64,000 nucleotides of DNA, from assembly GCF_037914945.1 (NCBI RefSeq), contig NZ_CP149787.1, forward strand, positions 2,232,001-2,296,000, in the 5' to 3' direction. This document shows, piece by piece, positions 25,901-34,692 of the stretch; positions within the stretch are counted from its first letter, which is position 1, and the number at the start of each line of letters is the position of its first letter. The translations under genes were made by a program, and so were the position numbers. The stretch is from Haloterrigena sp. KLK7. Lineage in GTDB: Archaea > Halobacteriota > Halobacteria > Halobacteriales > Natrialbaceae. Under the pieces are notes generated by a model. That model was not told the origin of the DNA and did not search any database. It saw only the letters and a program-made list of their open reading frames with translations.

Positions 25901-26557
25901 ATGAAACGCGTTCGAATCACCTTGGATCCCGCCGGGGACTACGCGCCGCCGCTGTACCGTCGGTTCGCGGGCGGGGCACCGTCGCTGGATCGGGTCCACA
26001 TCATCAACTGGAACGTCGCGGCGCCGCCGACGGCGTTCCTGCTCAGACTCCGCGGCGACTACCGCCGGTTCGAGGCCGAACTGGAAGCCAGCGAGAACGC
26101 CGACGAGTACGAGATCCTGCCGATCACCGACCGGGAGTGTCACTGCTTCCTCGAGGGGGAGGTGGCCGACGCCGCGCGGCTGCTGTTCGAGAACTTCACG
26201 CGGGGGAGCCTGATCACCGTCCCGCCGATCGTGTGCAACGACGACGGGACCAACACGTTCTCGATCATCGGGACGGACGCCGACATCCAGAACGCGGTCG
26301 AGGGCGTCCCCGACGGCGTCGGCGTCACCGTCGAGGCGGTCGGCGGGGAGACCGTCGCCCCGAAGAGCGCGGTCGGACGGCTCTCCGAGCGCCAGCTCGA
26401 GGCCGTCGAGGCCGCCCTCGAGATCGGCTACTACGGCGTTCCCCGCGAGGCGACGACGGCCGACGTCGCCGACGAACTCGACTGCGCGACCGCGACGGCC
26501 GCGGAACACCTCCAGAAGGCCGAGTCGAAGCTGATCGGGGCGTTACTCGAGCGGTAG
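25901..26557 (+). CDS. HTH_10 (bacterio-opsin activator type) regulator
   Basis: A 218-residue regulator. The C-terminal 55 residues (LSERQLEAVEAALEIGYYGVPREATTADVADELDCATATAAEHLQKAESKLI) are the HTH_10 winged-helix domain of Bat-like proteins. The N-terminal about 150 residues are a BAT/GAF-like sensing domain without recognisable ligand residues. It is a single gene, divergent from the DUF2892 gene. The target is unknown. Confidence 0.85.
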   Translation: MKRVRITLDPAGDYAPPLYRRFAGGAPSLDRVHIINWNVAAPPTAFLLRLRGDYRRFEAELEASENADEYEILPITDRECHCFLEGEVADAARLLFENFTRGSLITVPPIVCNDDGTNTFSIIGTDADIQNAVEGVPDGVGVTVEAVGGETVAPKSAVGRLSERQLEAVEAALEIGYYGVPREATTADVADELDCATATAAEHLQKAESKLIGALLER

Positions 26558-26683
26558 GGCGGCGGCTCTCATCCCCGCGGAACCGCGATACGGGGCTGCG
26601 CTCTCGAGGCCGCGCGGCCGTTCGATTCCGCTGACGGAGAGGATCACCAAATACTCTTATCAGGTGAGGCCGTACCTTCCCGT

Positions 26684-26968
26684 ATGGCAGACAAACCGAC
26701 TTCCGGAGAGATTCTCGGCGTACCGTACAACTTCGATCGACCCAGCCTCGGACGGATGATCTCCTCGTACTGGCAGCCCGGCGAGGGGATGCTCGTCGAG
26801 AAGCCCTTCGGCGTCGGCTACACCCTGAACCTCGCCAACTGGCGGTCGTGGATCGTCGTCCTCGTCGCCGGCGCGCTCCTCTGGCAGCAAGAGCAGAGCG
26901 ACTCCGGCGCCGACGAGGACCGCCAGGACGACCCCGTCGAGGTCATCGTCGACGACCAGGACGAGTAG
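26684..26968 (+). CDS. DUF5808 family small membrane protein
   Basis: A 94-residue protein. The stretch GVPYNFDRPSLGRMISSYWQPGEGM followed by a KPFGVGYTLNLANW segment agrees with DUF5808 as I recall it. One membrane segment (SWIVVLVAGALLW) near residue 60 is followed by an acidic, disordered tail. Function unknown. An AT-rich element about 30 bp upstream (AATACTCTTATC) suggests a leaderless start. Confidence 0.72.
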   Translation: MADKPTSGEILGVPYNFDRPSLGRMISSYWQPGEGMLVEKPFGVGYTLNLANWRSWIVVLVAGALLWQQEQSDSGADEDRQDDPVEVIVDDQDE

Positions 26969-27102
26969 GCGCGTCCCCGTTTTTCGCCCGGCTCGAATCC
27001 TCGGAGTTCGCACCTCGAGCGCCGGCTGTCGGAATCGCACCTCGAGAGCGCTCCCGTCGAACCGAATCGTTATCCCGGGCGGCGTCGCAACATGGCGCCA
27101 CT

Positions 27103-28029
27103 ATGCAGGCCGAGACCTCCGATTTCGTGGTCGCGCGAGACGGGAGCGGCGATTTCGAGTCCGTTCAGGCCGCGATCGACGCCGTTCCGGACTTCCGGGA
27201 CGCGGAGACGACGATCTTCCTCGAGTCCGGGACCTACGAGGAGAAACTGGTGGTGCCGACCTCCAAGACGAACGTGACCCTCGTCGGCGAGGACCCCGCG
27301 GAGACGGTCCTGACCTACGACGACTACAACGGGAAGGCGAACCGCTTCGGCGAGGAGATGGGGACGACCGAGTCCTCGAGTTGCTTCCTGTTCGGCGACG
27401 ACTTCACGGCGCGGGGGCTGACGTTTCAGAACACGGCGGGCGCCGTGGGACAGGCCGTGGCCGCCCGGGTCGACGGCGATCGCGCCGTCTTCGAGAACTG
27501 CCGATTCCTCGGCCACCAGGACACCCTCTACACTCACGGCGAGGACAGCCGTCAGTACTACCGCGACTGCTATATCGAAGGGCGGGTCGACTTCGTCTTC
27601 GGCTGGTCGACGGCCGTCTTCGAGGACTGTGAGATCTTCTGTACCGGCGACGAGGGATACGTCACCGCCGCCTCGACGACCGAGGACACCGACTACGGCT
27701 ACCTCTTCCGGGACTGCGAGATCACGGGCGACGCGCCAGCGGACTCCTTCTACCTGGGGCGGCCCTGGCGGCCCTACGCCCAGACGGTGTTCGCACACTG
27801 CTACCTCGGCGAGCACGTCCGGCCCGAGGGGTGGCACAACTGGCGGGACCCCGACAAGGAGGAGACCGCCTTCTACGCCGAGTACGAGAACGAGGGCCCC
27901 GGCTTTACGCCCGACGAGCGCGTCGACTGGGCCCACCAGCTGACCGACGAGGCGGCCGCCGAGTACACCCTCGAGACCGTCCTCGACGGCTGGGATCCCC
28001 TCGAGCGGCTCGTAGACGCCGACGACTGA
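27103..28029 (+). CDS. Pectinesterase family protein, no signal peptide
   Basis: A 308-residue carbohydrate esterase family 8 protein, a right-handed beta-helix that demethylates pectin. All signature motifs are visible: SGTYEEK near residue 44, QAVAARV near residue 122, HQDTLYTH (catalytic Asp) near residue 143, VDFVFG (second Asp) near residue 165, and LGRPWRPYAQTVF (Arg) near residue 220. The chain begins directly with the domain, with no Sec or Tat signal, so it appears cytoplasmic unless exported by another route. No pectate lyase or uronate genes are adjacent. Confidence 0.86.
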   Translation: MQAETSDFVVARDGSGDFESVQAAIDAVPDFRDAETTIFLESGTYEEKLVVPTSKTNVTLVGEDPAETVLTYDDYNGKANRFGEEMGTTESSSCFLFGDDFTARGLTFQNTAGAVGQAVAARVDGDRAVFENCRFLGHQDTLYTHGEDSRQYYRDCYIEGRVDFVFGWSTAVFEDCEIFCTGDEGYVTAASTTEDTDYGYLFRDCEITGDAPADSFYLGRPWRPYAQTVFAHCYLGEHVRPEGWHNWRDPDKEETAFYAEYENEGPGFTPDERVDWAHQLTDEAAAEYTLETVLDGWDPLERLVDADD

Positions 28030-28188
28030 TCGCCGGCCGCCAGCCGTCGATCGCCGATCGGTACGTACTGAGCCTCGAGCCATCAGCGGCCGACGTCACC
28101 GCTGACACTTCCGAAAGGCGGAGACGACGACCGACGTCGGCGCGACGCAACCGACGACGCTTTGCCGTCGCCGCCACGTCGCTCGCAC

Positions 28189-28797
28189 ATGGCCATTCGA
28201 TTCGTCACCGGCAACGAGGGGAAGGTTCGCGAGGCGCGGGACTACCTCGCGGACCTCGAGCCAGTCGAACAGATCGACTACGACTACACCGAGGTCCAGA
28301 GCGACTCGCTCGCCGAGATCGCGGCCCACGGCGCCCGCGAGGCCTTCGTGGAACTGGGGAGCGACGAACCGGTCCTCGTCGACGACGCGGGACTGTTCGT
28401 CGACGCGCTCGAGGGATTCCCGGGCCCGTACTCCGCGTACGTGGAGGACACCGTCGGCGTCGAACGGCTCTGGCAACTCGCGAGCGAAGAGGAGAATCGA
28501 CGCGCTCGGTTCAAGACGGTGCTCGCGTACGCCGACGGCGAGGTGCCACGCACCTCGGACGAGACGGCGAGCGAAGCGGATAGCGGTTCGCGAGCCGTCA
28601 GAGTCGAGACCTTCGAGGGCTCGGTCGCCGGAACGCTCGTCGCGCCGCGCGGCGAGGGTGGGTTCGGCTACGATCCGATCTTCGAGTACAACGGGCAGAC
28701 GATGGCCGAGATGAGCACCGAGGAGAAAAACGCGATCTCCCATCGCGGCCGCGCGCTGGCCGAGTTCGCGGAGTGGTACGCCGGACGCGACCAGTGA
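28189..28797 (+). CDS. rdgB: XTP/dITP pyrophosphatase (RdgB/HAM1)
   Basis: A 202-residue house-cleaning nucleotidase that removes deaminated purine nucleotides. The N-terminus MAIRFVTGNEGKVREA carries the TxNxxK motif. LVDDAGLFVDALEGFPGPYSA (metal-binding region) and GEGGFGYDPIFE, then ISHRGRAL complete the family signature. An insertion of about 20 acidic residues lies at 125-145. The ATG at 28189 is the one that fits the family. Confidence 0.93.
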   Translation: MAIRFVTGNEGKVREARDYLADLEPVEQIDYDYTEVQSDSLAEIAAHGAREAFVELGSDEPVLVDDAGLFVDALEGFPGPYSAYVEDTVGVERLWQLASEEENRRARFKTVLAYADGEVPRTSDETASEADSGSRAVRVETFEGSVAGTLVAPRGEGGFGYDPIFEYNGQTMAEMSTEEKNAISHRGRALAEFAEWYAGRDQ

Positions 28798-28910
28798 GAC
28801 GATAGATCGACTTTTTCCGATTCGCTCTCGACGACCTGACACCAATCTGCCGAACCCTCGAATTCGACTGTTTCTCGATATTCGGTGCTAGACCTTTATA
28901 TTGTCGCGGA

Positions 28911-29012
28911 ATGATGGGTATCGTAGACGAGAGTGCGATCGAGAAATCGCTCTCGAGAGCGTCCTCTCGTCCAAAACAGATCGAGAAAACGCAATATGAG
29001 TTCGGACGATGA
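28911..29012 (+). CDS. Possible upstream ORF of the ars operon, 33 codons
   Basis: A short frame (MMGIVDESAIEKSLSRASS..., ending EFGR) that begins about 10 bp behind a TATA-like CTTTATATT (28894-28902) and overlaps the ArsR start by 17 nt. Its position implies that ribosomes on a leaderless transcript would read it first. No homology is recognised; it could regulate ArsR translation or be chance. Confidence 0.3.
   Translation: MMGIVDESAIEKSLSRASSRPKQIEKTQYEFGR
28948..28961. promoter_or_regulatory. Perfect 14-bp palindrome upstream of ArsR
   Basis: CGCTCTCGAGAGCG lies 35 bp before the ArsR start. Autoregulation by ArsR-family dimers at such palindromes is common, so it is an operator candidate. 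It is downstream of the likely TATA element, a repressing position. Confidence 0.45.
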
Positions 29013-29385
29013 CGCGATCGAGGCGGCCTGCCGGAGCCTCGAGGCCGTATGCGACGACGTCGAGGAGACCGTTGACGCCTTGACGGAGCAGCGGCCGGCC
29101 GAAGACAGGGTCGCGACGCAAGCGGCGGTGTTCGGCGCGCTCGCGAACGAACACCGAGTACGGATCCTCGAGGCGCTCCGGGACGGCGAGCTGTGCGCCT
29201 GCGAACTGCAGGTCGTCCTCGAGGCGCCCCAGTCGACGGTCGCGACCCACCTCCGGCGGCTCCGGGAAGCGGGGCTGATCAAGGGCCGGAAGAAGGGGAA
29301 GTGGACCTACTACCGGATCGCCGACACGGCGGCGCTCGAGTTGCTCGATATCGGCGCCGCCGTCGACGTTCCAGAGACCGACTGA
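28996..29385 (+). CDS. arsR: ArsR family metalloregulator
   Basis: A 129-residue winged-helix repressor. Residues about 50-115 hold the domain: ALANEHRVRILEALRDGELCACELQVVLEAPQSTVATHLRRLREAGLI. ELCACEL corresponds to the ELCVCDL arsenite-sensing site of ArsR, keeping both cysteines. The N-terminal 45 acidic residues include a further Cys. It is followed after 28 bp by an arsenite methyltransferase, which supports As(III) as the signal. Autorepression is likely. Confidence 0.86.
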   Translation: MSSDDDAIEAACRSLEAVCDDVEETVDALTEQRPAEDRVATQAAVFGALANEHRVRILEALRDGELCACELQVVLEAPQSTVATHLRRLREAGLIKGRKKGKWTYYRIADTAALELLDIGAAVDVPETD

Positions 29386-29413
29386 CTGCCGACCGATACG
29401 AACCGAGACAACC

Positions 29414-30301
29414 ATGACAGGAAACGATACCACCACCGACGACGCGACCGACACGCCGCGCGATCAGCGAACGCACGTCCGCGAGCGGTACGCCGAGGTC
29501 GCGTCCGTCGACGGCGACTGTTGCGACGCCTCGACGACCGACGCCGGCTGCTGTGACGACCCCGCGGCCGACGACGACACCGAAACGGAGTGCTGTGACA
29601 CCTCGGAAACCGACAGCGGCTGCTGTGACGCTTCGAACGGCGAGTTCGACCTCGAGGACGATCCGTCTCGGGCGCTGTCGCTCGGCTACGAGCCGGCCGA
29701 CCTCGAGGCCGCCCCCGAGGAGTCGAACCTCGGGCTCGGCTGTGGCAATCCCGTTGCGATCTCGAACCTCGAGGCCGGCGAGACGGTCCTCGATCTCGGC
29801 TCCGGGGGCGGGTTCGACTGCTTCCTCGCGGCTCGCGAGGTGGGCCCCTCGGGACGAGTCATCGGCGTCGATATGACGCCGGAGATGCTCGAGCGCGCTC
29901 GCGAGAACGCGGCCGAGGGCGAGTTCGAGAACGTCGAGTTCCGACTGGGCGAGATCGAACACCTTCCAGTCGCCGACGCGACCGTCGATACGATCGTCTC
30001 GAACTGCGTCGTCAACCTCTCGCCGGACAAGGGCCAGGTGTTCGCGGAGGCGTACAGAGTCCTTCGGCCCGGCGGCACGCTCGCGATTTCGGACCTCGTC
30101 GCGACCGAGCCGCTACCGCGAGAGATCCGCGAGAATCCCGACGCCGTCGACGCCTGCGTCGGCGGGGCCGCGACGGTCGACGAACTGGAACCGCTGCTCG
30201 ACGACGCCGGCTTCGTCGACGGCTCCATCACCCTCGAGGGCGAGTGGACCGCGGACCTGCCGGTCGCGTCCGCTCGGATCGAAGCGAGAAAACCCGTCTG
30301 A
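29414..30301 (+). CDS. arsM: Arsenite methyltransferase with cysteine-rich N-terminus
   Basis: A 295-residue SAM-dependent As(III) methyltransferase. The SAM site VLDLGSGGGFDCFLAA is near residue 118, and the arsenic-binding cysteines appear in LGLGCGNP (about residue 104), SNCVVNLSPDKG (about residue 198) and DACVGGA (about residue 247). Residues 30-80 carry four vicinal Cys pairs in acidic repeats (DCCD, GCCD, ECCD, GCCD), an extension beyond the usual ArsM. It could bind arsenite directly or serve as a thiol reservoir. Operon partner of arsR. Confidence 0.9.
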   Translation: MTGNDTTTDDATDTPRDQRTHVRERYAEVASVDGDCCDASTTDAGCCDDPAADDDTETECCDTSETDSGCCDASNGEFDLEDDPSRALSLGYEPADLEAAPEESNLGLGCGNPVAISNLEAGETVLDLGSGGGFDCFLAAREVGPSGRVIGVDMTPEMLERARENAAEGEFENVEFRLGEIEHLPVADATVDTIVSNCVVNLSPDKGQVFAEAYRVLRPGGTLAISDLVATEPLPREIRENPDAVDACVGGAATVDELEPLLDDAGFVDGSITLEGEWTADLPVASARIEARKPV

Positions 30302-30367
30302 GTCGCGATCGAAGGTTTTCGCTCGAGTTCGAATTCGAAAGCAGGGACGAACTTCGATCGACGGCCG

Positions 30368-31492
30368 TCAGTCGTCGCCTTCCGCGGTCGCGTTCGCGCT
30401 CCCGTCCTCGGACCCCGAACCGCCGCCGGCCTTCGCCGTGCTGTCGACGTTGACGCCCTCCCAGTCGTGATCCGAGTGGTAGCCCTCGCGCTCCTTCGCG
30501 CTGGCCGCGACGCGGATGAACTCGGCCTTCTCGCGGGCGTCGGGGATCGTGTGGCCGCCGCAGTATGAGAGCCCGGACTGGATGCCGGCACAGAACTCCT
30601 CGACGACGTCGGCGACCGGTCCCTTGTAGGGGGTCAGCGCCTCGACGCCCTCGTCGGCCCGGACGTCCTCCTCCTTGTCGTCGCGCTTCTCCGCGGCGGT
30701 CGTCGTCGCCATCCCGCGGGAGCGCTTGTACCGCGTGCCGTCGACCTCGACGACCGCGCCGGGCGCCTCCTCGGTGCCAGCGAAGAGGCTGCCCATCATC
30801 ACGGTGTCGGCGCCGGCCATCAGCGCCTTCACCGCGTCGCCGGACGTCCGGATGCCGCCGTCGGCGCAGACGGTGACCTCGAGGGCCTCGGCCGCCTCCG
30901 CGCAGTCGTCGACGGCGGTCAGCTGCGGGACGCCGGCGCCGGCGACCTTTCGCGTGGTGCAGTGGGAGCCGGGCCCGATACCGACCTTCACGCAGTCGGC
31001 GCCGGCGGCCGCGAGGTCCTCGACGCCCTCGGGCGTCGCGACGTTGCCCGCGACGAGATCCGTCTCGGGGAACTCCTCGCGAAGCCGTTCGACGGCCTCG
31101 ATGGTCCGTTCCATGTGGCCGTGGGCGACGTCGACGACGAGCGCGTCGACGCCGGCCTCGACCAGCGCGGCGCTGCGACCGACGTAGTCCTCGTCGATTC
31201 CGACGGCGGCGCCCACTCGCTCGTCGGCGTCGTTCACGCGTTCGACCTGCTCGGCCTGTTCCGCCGGCGTGAGGAATCGGTGGAGGACGCCGAACCCGCC
31301 GGCGCGCGAGAGCGCGATCGCCAGTTCGGCCTCCGTGACGGTGTCCATCGCGGCCGACACCAGCGGCGTCTCGAGTTCGACGGAGGGCGTGAGGTTCGTC
31401 GAGAGATCCACGTCGCTGCGGCTGTCGACTGGCGAGCGGTTCGGAACGAGGAGGACGTCCCCGTAACTCAGTCCGGTGCGAAGATCGTTCAT
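30368..31492 (-). CDS. guaC: IMP dehydrogenase/GMP reductase family protein without CBS domains
   Basis: A 374-residue TIM-barrel enzyme. [11 protein letters not shown] opens the barrel, the catalytic Cys loop is [17 protein letters not shown] (about residue 180), [10 protein letters not shown] binds phosphate, and the flap [19 protein letters not shown] follows. The paired CBS domains of IMP dehydrogenase are absent, which favours GMP reductase, but the two activities cannot be separated by eye. The last 25 residues are a Gly/Ser/Glu tail. The ATG at 31492 is favoured over an upstream GTG (31510). Confidence 0.82.
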   Translation of the reverse strand: MNDLRTGLSYGDVLLVPNRSPVDSRSDVDLSTNLTPSVELETPLVSAAMDTVTEAELAIALSRAGGFGVLHRFLTPAEQAEQVERVNDADERVGAAVGIDEDYVGRSAALVEAGVDALVVDVAHGHMERTIEAVERLREEFPETDLVAGNVATPEGVEDLAAAGADCVKVGIGPGSHCTTRKVAGAGVPQLTAVDDCAEAAEALEVTVCADGGIRTSGDAVKALMAGADTVMMGSLFAGTEEAPGAVVEVDGTRYKRSRGMATTTAAEKRDDKEEDVRADEGVEALTPYKGPVADVVEEFCAGIQSGLSYCGGHTIPDAREKAEFIRVAASAKEREGYHSDHDWEGVNVDSTAKAGGGSGSEDGSANATAEGDD

Positions 31493-31577
31493 TGACCCCT
31501 CATCACTCACTGCTGTGACCGGATAAACGTCTCGGCTCGGAACGGCCCGCGTCGCGGTCGTCTCCCCGCGTCCGTTC

Positions 31578-32051
31578 CTACTCGCGAGGGTCTCGATCCG
31601 GACCGGGGTAGTCGCCGCCCTCGACGGCCTCGTAGAGGCTCTCGGGATCGAACAGCCGCGCGAACGCGTCCGGCGGGCGGACGCTGACCGAGACGCGGGG
31701 CTGCAGGGAGAGACCTGCCTTCGCCGATCCCAGTCCCTCGTCGTACGAGAGCAGGTGCGCGGCCTGTCCGCGGTAGGCCGAGGCGAGCGCCGGGTGGTCG
31801 TCCGCCGGCTGGTCGACGGCGACGCGCTCGGCCTCGAGTCGCCCCCGATGGGCCGCCGCGAGGTCGGAAGCGGCCAGCGCCGCTACGAGCCGCTCGGTGC
31901 GCTCGAGCAGCGGGTCGCTCGCGACGAGTTCGACCCAGGAGTGGCGACGGACGTGATCGAGGGCCTCCCGGGCGTCGCCGCCGACGAGCAGGTCGGCCGC
32001 GAGCACTTCGGGAGCCGCGACGACGCGGGCCGGATTCGGCCGCTCAGGCAT
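31578..32051 (-). CDS. PIN-like domain protein (DUF7384-like)
   Basis: A 157-residue protein resembling DUF7384/PIN-fold proteins as I recall them. Acidic positions expected in a PIN nuclease are seen at LAADLLVGGDARE (about residue 20), ERTERLVAAL, and DQPADDHPALASAY (about residue 83), but not all four can be assigned with confidence. It overlaps a 45-codon gene by 8 nt, as toxin-antitoxin pairs often do. Catalytic activity is uncertain. Confidence 0.6.
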   Translation of the reverse strand: MPERPNPARVVAAPEVLAADLLVGGDAREALDHVRRHSWVELVASDPLLERTERLVAALAASDLAAAHRGRLEAERVAVDQPADDHPALASAYRGQAAHLLSYDEGLGSAKAGLSLQPRVSVSVRPPDAFARLFDPESLYEAVEGGDYPGPDRDPRE

Positions 32052-32181
32052 CGTCGTCGGCCTCCGTCCCCGAGTTCGGCTCCGCCTCGGTCGACGGCTC
32101 GTCGGCCGTCGCTCGAACGGCCTCGAGCGTCACGTCGTAGTCCGCGCCCCGATCGAAGAGTTCGGCCCAGCTCGCTGGCAT
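32044..32181 (-). CDS. Small acidic partner of the PIN-like protein, 45 residues
   Basis: Starts MPASWAELFDRGADYDV, continues with a helix (TLEAVRATADE), and ends in an acidic disordered tail; its stop lies inside the PIN-like gene (8-nt overlap). Size, order and overlap fit an antitoxin or chaperone of the downstream protein. An AT-rich block about 50-60 bp upstream (ATATCAAATTC on the minus strand) may be the shared promoter. No family is certain. Confidence 0.5.
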   Translation of the reverse strand: MPASWAELFDRGADYDVTLEAVRATADEPSTEAEPNSGTEADDDA

Positions 32182-32418
32182 CGGCGCTCCTTCGCAGTCC
32201 GGAGAGAAAAGCCCCGCGTCTCTCGACTTACGCGAATTTGATATCGCTGTATGAGATTTATCACATCAAATCGACCCGTCGACGGATACGGCCGGCAGTT
32301 GCCGTTACAGTGCTCGAAGGAGGGTTTTCGATCCGATTTCGCCTGCAATCGCCGTGCTACTGTCGAAACCGAACGCGCACCTGAGAAGAAACGTCTCCAC
32401 CCAGCGATCGATCGTTCA

Positions 32419-33522
32419 CTACTCCGCTTCAGAGAGCGCCCAGAACAGAACGCCCCCGAGGACGAACGCGACGCCGACGTTGACGGCGAGGCCCGCGACG
32501 CCGACGCCCAGCACGAACGCGAGCGAGCGGCGGCCGGAGACCGGTTCGAACGCCGCCCGAGCCAACTCGAGCGAGACGACGACGAGCAACACGCCGAGTA
32601 CTGCCAGCGGGAACGCGGCCAGCAGCGCGCCGGTGGCCACGAGCGCCAGCGCGAGGTAGCCGATCCCGAGCAGGACGTTCGCACCCCCGGTGCGAGCGCC
32701 GAAGGCGTACTTCCCCGCGAGCCCGCCGCTGCCGTGGCACATCGGCACGCCGCCCAGCGGAATCGCCGCGAGGCAGGTCACGCCCATGCTCGTCGAGAGC
32801 GCGTCTGGCGAAACATCGCGGTCGTAGAGGTCGCCACAGAGCAGCGCGGTCGCGATCGCCGCGTTCCCGACGGTCATCCCCAACTGTGCGACGGTCCCCT
32901 CGAGTGCGGCGGTCGACAGCGTCGGCGCGCCCGCCGGGAAGACGGCGAGCGCGGGCACCCGCGGCGTCGGGAGCCCCGTCGCCGCGACGGCGGCGAGGGC
33001 GCCGAGTCCGAGAACGACCAGGACGCTGGCTTGCCGGTAGCCGACCAGCGATAACAGGCCGACGACGGCTATCCCGCCTATCGCGACCGGGAGGTTTCCC
33101 GCCGAGAGATCGACGGCCGCCTCGAGCAGGAGCAAGGCGACGGCGAACTGGACGCCGCGAATCACGGGTTCGCCGACGACCCGCTGGAGTCGGCCGACGA
33201 GTCCGAGCCGTCCCACGAGCAGTAACGCGCCGCCCGCGACGAGGCCGGCGGCGGCGAGTTCCGAATAGGAGAGCGCGCCGACGATCGCCAGCCCGATCAG
33301 GGCCTTCATCGGCTCGACCGACAGCGGCATCCCGTAGTGGAGGCCCCAGACGATCTGGAAGACGCCGAAGCCGACCAGTACGTGGGGCAGGGAGACGCTC
33401 GTCGTTGCCGCGAGGGCGACCAGCAGTGGCAACACCGTAACCGAATCCCCTAGCGCGCCTGTCAGCTCGCTCGTCGAGAACTCGAGTACGGAGTCGGCCC
33501 CAGACCTGAACGAGTACGCCAT
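32419..33522 (-). CDS. MOT1-type molybdate/sulfate transporter
   Basis: A 367-residue protein with about ten membrane helices. ELTGALGDSVTVLPLLVALA at the N-terminus and YGMPLSVEPMKALIGLAI match the two conserved motifs of the MFS_MOT1 family (P-x-x-P-x-K-A type); the second half repeats the pattern around GVPMCHGSGGLAGKYAFGART. MOT1 proteins take up molybdate. It is a single gene; molybdenum cofactor genes are not adjacent, although a MOSC protein lies elsewhere in the window. Confidence 0.85.
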   Translation of the reverse strand: MAYSFRSGADSVLEFSTSELTGALGDSVTVLPLLVALAATTSVSLPHVLVGFGVFQIVWGLHYGMPLSVEPMKALIGLAIVGALSYSELAAAGLVAGGALLLVGRLGLVGRLQRVVGEPVIRGVQFAVALLLLEAAVDLSAGNLPVAIGGIAVVGLLSLVGYRQASVLVVLGLGALAAVAATGLPTPRVPALAVFPAGAPTLSTAALEGTVAQLGMTVGNAAIATALLCGDLYDRDVSPDALSTSMGVTCLAAIPLGGVPMCHGSGGLAGKYAFGARTGGANVLLGIGYLALALVATGALLAAFPLAVLGVLLVVVSLELARAAFEPVSGRRSLAFVLGVGVAGLAVNVGVAFVLGGVLFWALSEAE

Positions 33523-33723
33523 CTACACCCGCTACAGTCGGAATCCATTTGAGGTTTGCCGATAACCAGTCACCGTTTCATGACGATACCTGCGCTAGGT
33601 AATCCCGTTACAGCTTCGAATCGTGGCCGTAGCGACTCGTTCTCTCGATCTCGGACGCCACGCGACGCTCGCTTTCTCGAGTCATAAATTGAAATGCGCT
33701 ATACGGAACGGGAACGGTCGTCG

Positions 33724-34665
33724 TCAGGGCTCCTCGTCTTCGACGGACTCGAGCGAGTCCGCCTCGACGGCGTCGCTGTACCGTTCTAACGTGGCTTCGT
33801 AGCCGGCCATCGCGAGGTCGTACGTCTCGCGCAGGTCGGCGATAGGCGTCTCGCTCGCGTCGATCCGCAGGTCGTTGTACGACGGTTCCCACTCGTGGCG
33901 TTCGGTCGTCTCGACGGCGACCGCCGCGCTCTGGACCGACAATCCCTCGCGCTTGTCGCCGCCCTCGATGTCGCCCGCCGCGAGAGCGTCGATCAGTCGC
34001 TTCGCGAACGGGTCGGTTTCCGCGTCCGCTCGCACCGCGTTCGGTCCCGTCGCGGGATCGGTCGTCTCGTGGACGGCGTTAGCCGCGTAGTTGGCCGCGG
34101 CCGCCTCGAGGACGTCCTCGCCGGTCAGCATGTTGCCGGCGACGGTGAACTCGTCGCGCTCGAGGTGGCCCGACTGCTCGACACACTCCGCGCCCGTGAA
34201 GGCGAACGATCCCTCGCGGTCGACGCCGTGGAGCTGGCGGTGTGGCGCCCCGTCGTCGGCGTTGAGCAGCGCCTCGAGGACGTCCTCGCCGGTCAGCATG
34301 TTGCCGGCGACGGTGAACTCGTCGCGCTCGAGGTGGCCCGACTGCTCGACACACTCCGCGCCCGTGAAGGCGAACGATCCCTCGCGGTCGACGCCGTGGA
34401 GCTGGCGGTGTGGCGCCCCGTCGTCGGCGTTGAGCAGCGCCTCGAGGGCGTCCTCGATCGCGAGCCCGTCCTCGACGTACGCGAGCCCGCGCTCGCCGAG
34501 TTCGACGTTGACCAGACTCTGGGTCGCGACGGCGCCGCGGTCGCTGACGAACGGACAGAGCGTACCGACGCCGGGGAGACGGGTGGTCACGGCGACGCCG
34601 AATCGGTGGTGGCTGTCGCCGTCCGGAGTCTCGTAGGTCTCGTGAGCGCAGATGCTGAAGGTCAC
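33724..34665 (-). CDS. DUF1028 family protein with a perfect internal duplication
   Basis: A DUF1028 (Ntn-hydrolase-like) protein; family members begin with TFSI-A-H, here VTFSICAHE after a GTG at 34665 (a TTG at 34692 is possible). FVSDRGAVATQSLVN follows. A block of 56 residues (ALLNADDGAPHRQLHGVD ... AGNMLTGEDVLE) occurs twice in tandem with identical DNA. Normal homologues have one copy, so this protein is longer than the family and its fold may be disturbed. Function of DUF1028 is unknown. Confidence 0.78.
   Translation of the reverse strand: MTFSICAHETYETPDGDSHHRFGVAVTTRLPGVGTLCPFVSDRGAVATQSLVNVELGERGLAYVEDGLAIEDALEALLNADDGAPHRQLHGVDREGSFAFTGAECVEQSGHLERDEFTVAGNMLTGEDVLEALLNADDGAPHRQLHGVDREGSFAFTGAECVEQSGHLERDEFTVAGNMLTGEDVLEAAAANYAANAVHETTDPATGPNAVRADAETDPFAKRLIDALAAGDIEGGDKREGLSVQSAAVAVETTERHEWEPSYNDLRIDASETPIADLRETYDLAMAGYEATLERYSDAVEADSLESVEDEEP
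34103..34438. repeat. Perfect 168-bp tandem duplication
   Basis: Bases 34103-34270 and 34271-34438 are identical by direct comparison. A third partial start of the unit (GCCTCGAGG) follows at 34439 and then diverges. The unit is 56 codons, so the reading frame is kept. Confidence 0.95.
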
Positions 34666-34692
34666 GCTTCGTGGATCACCGGTCGCGAACAA

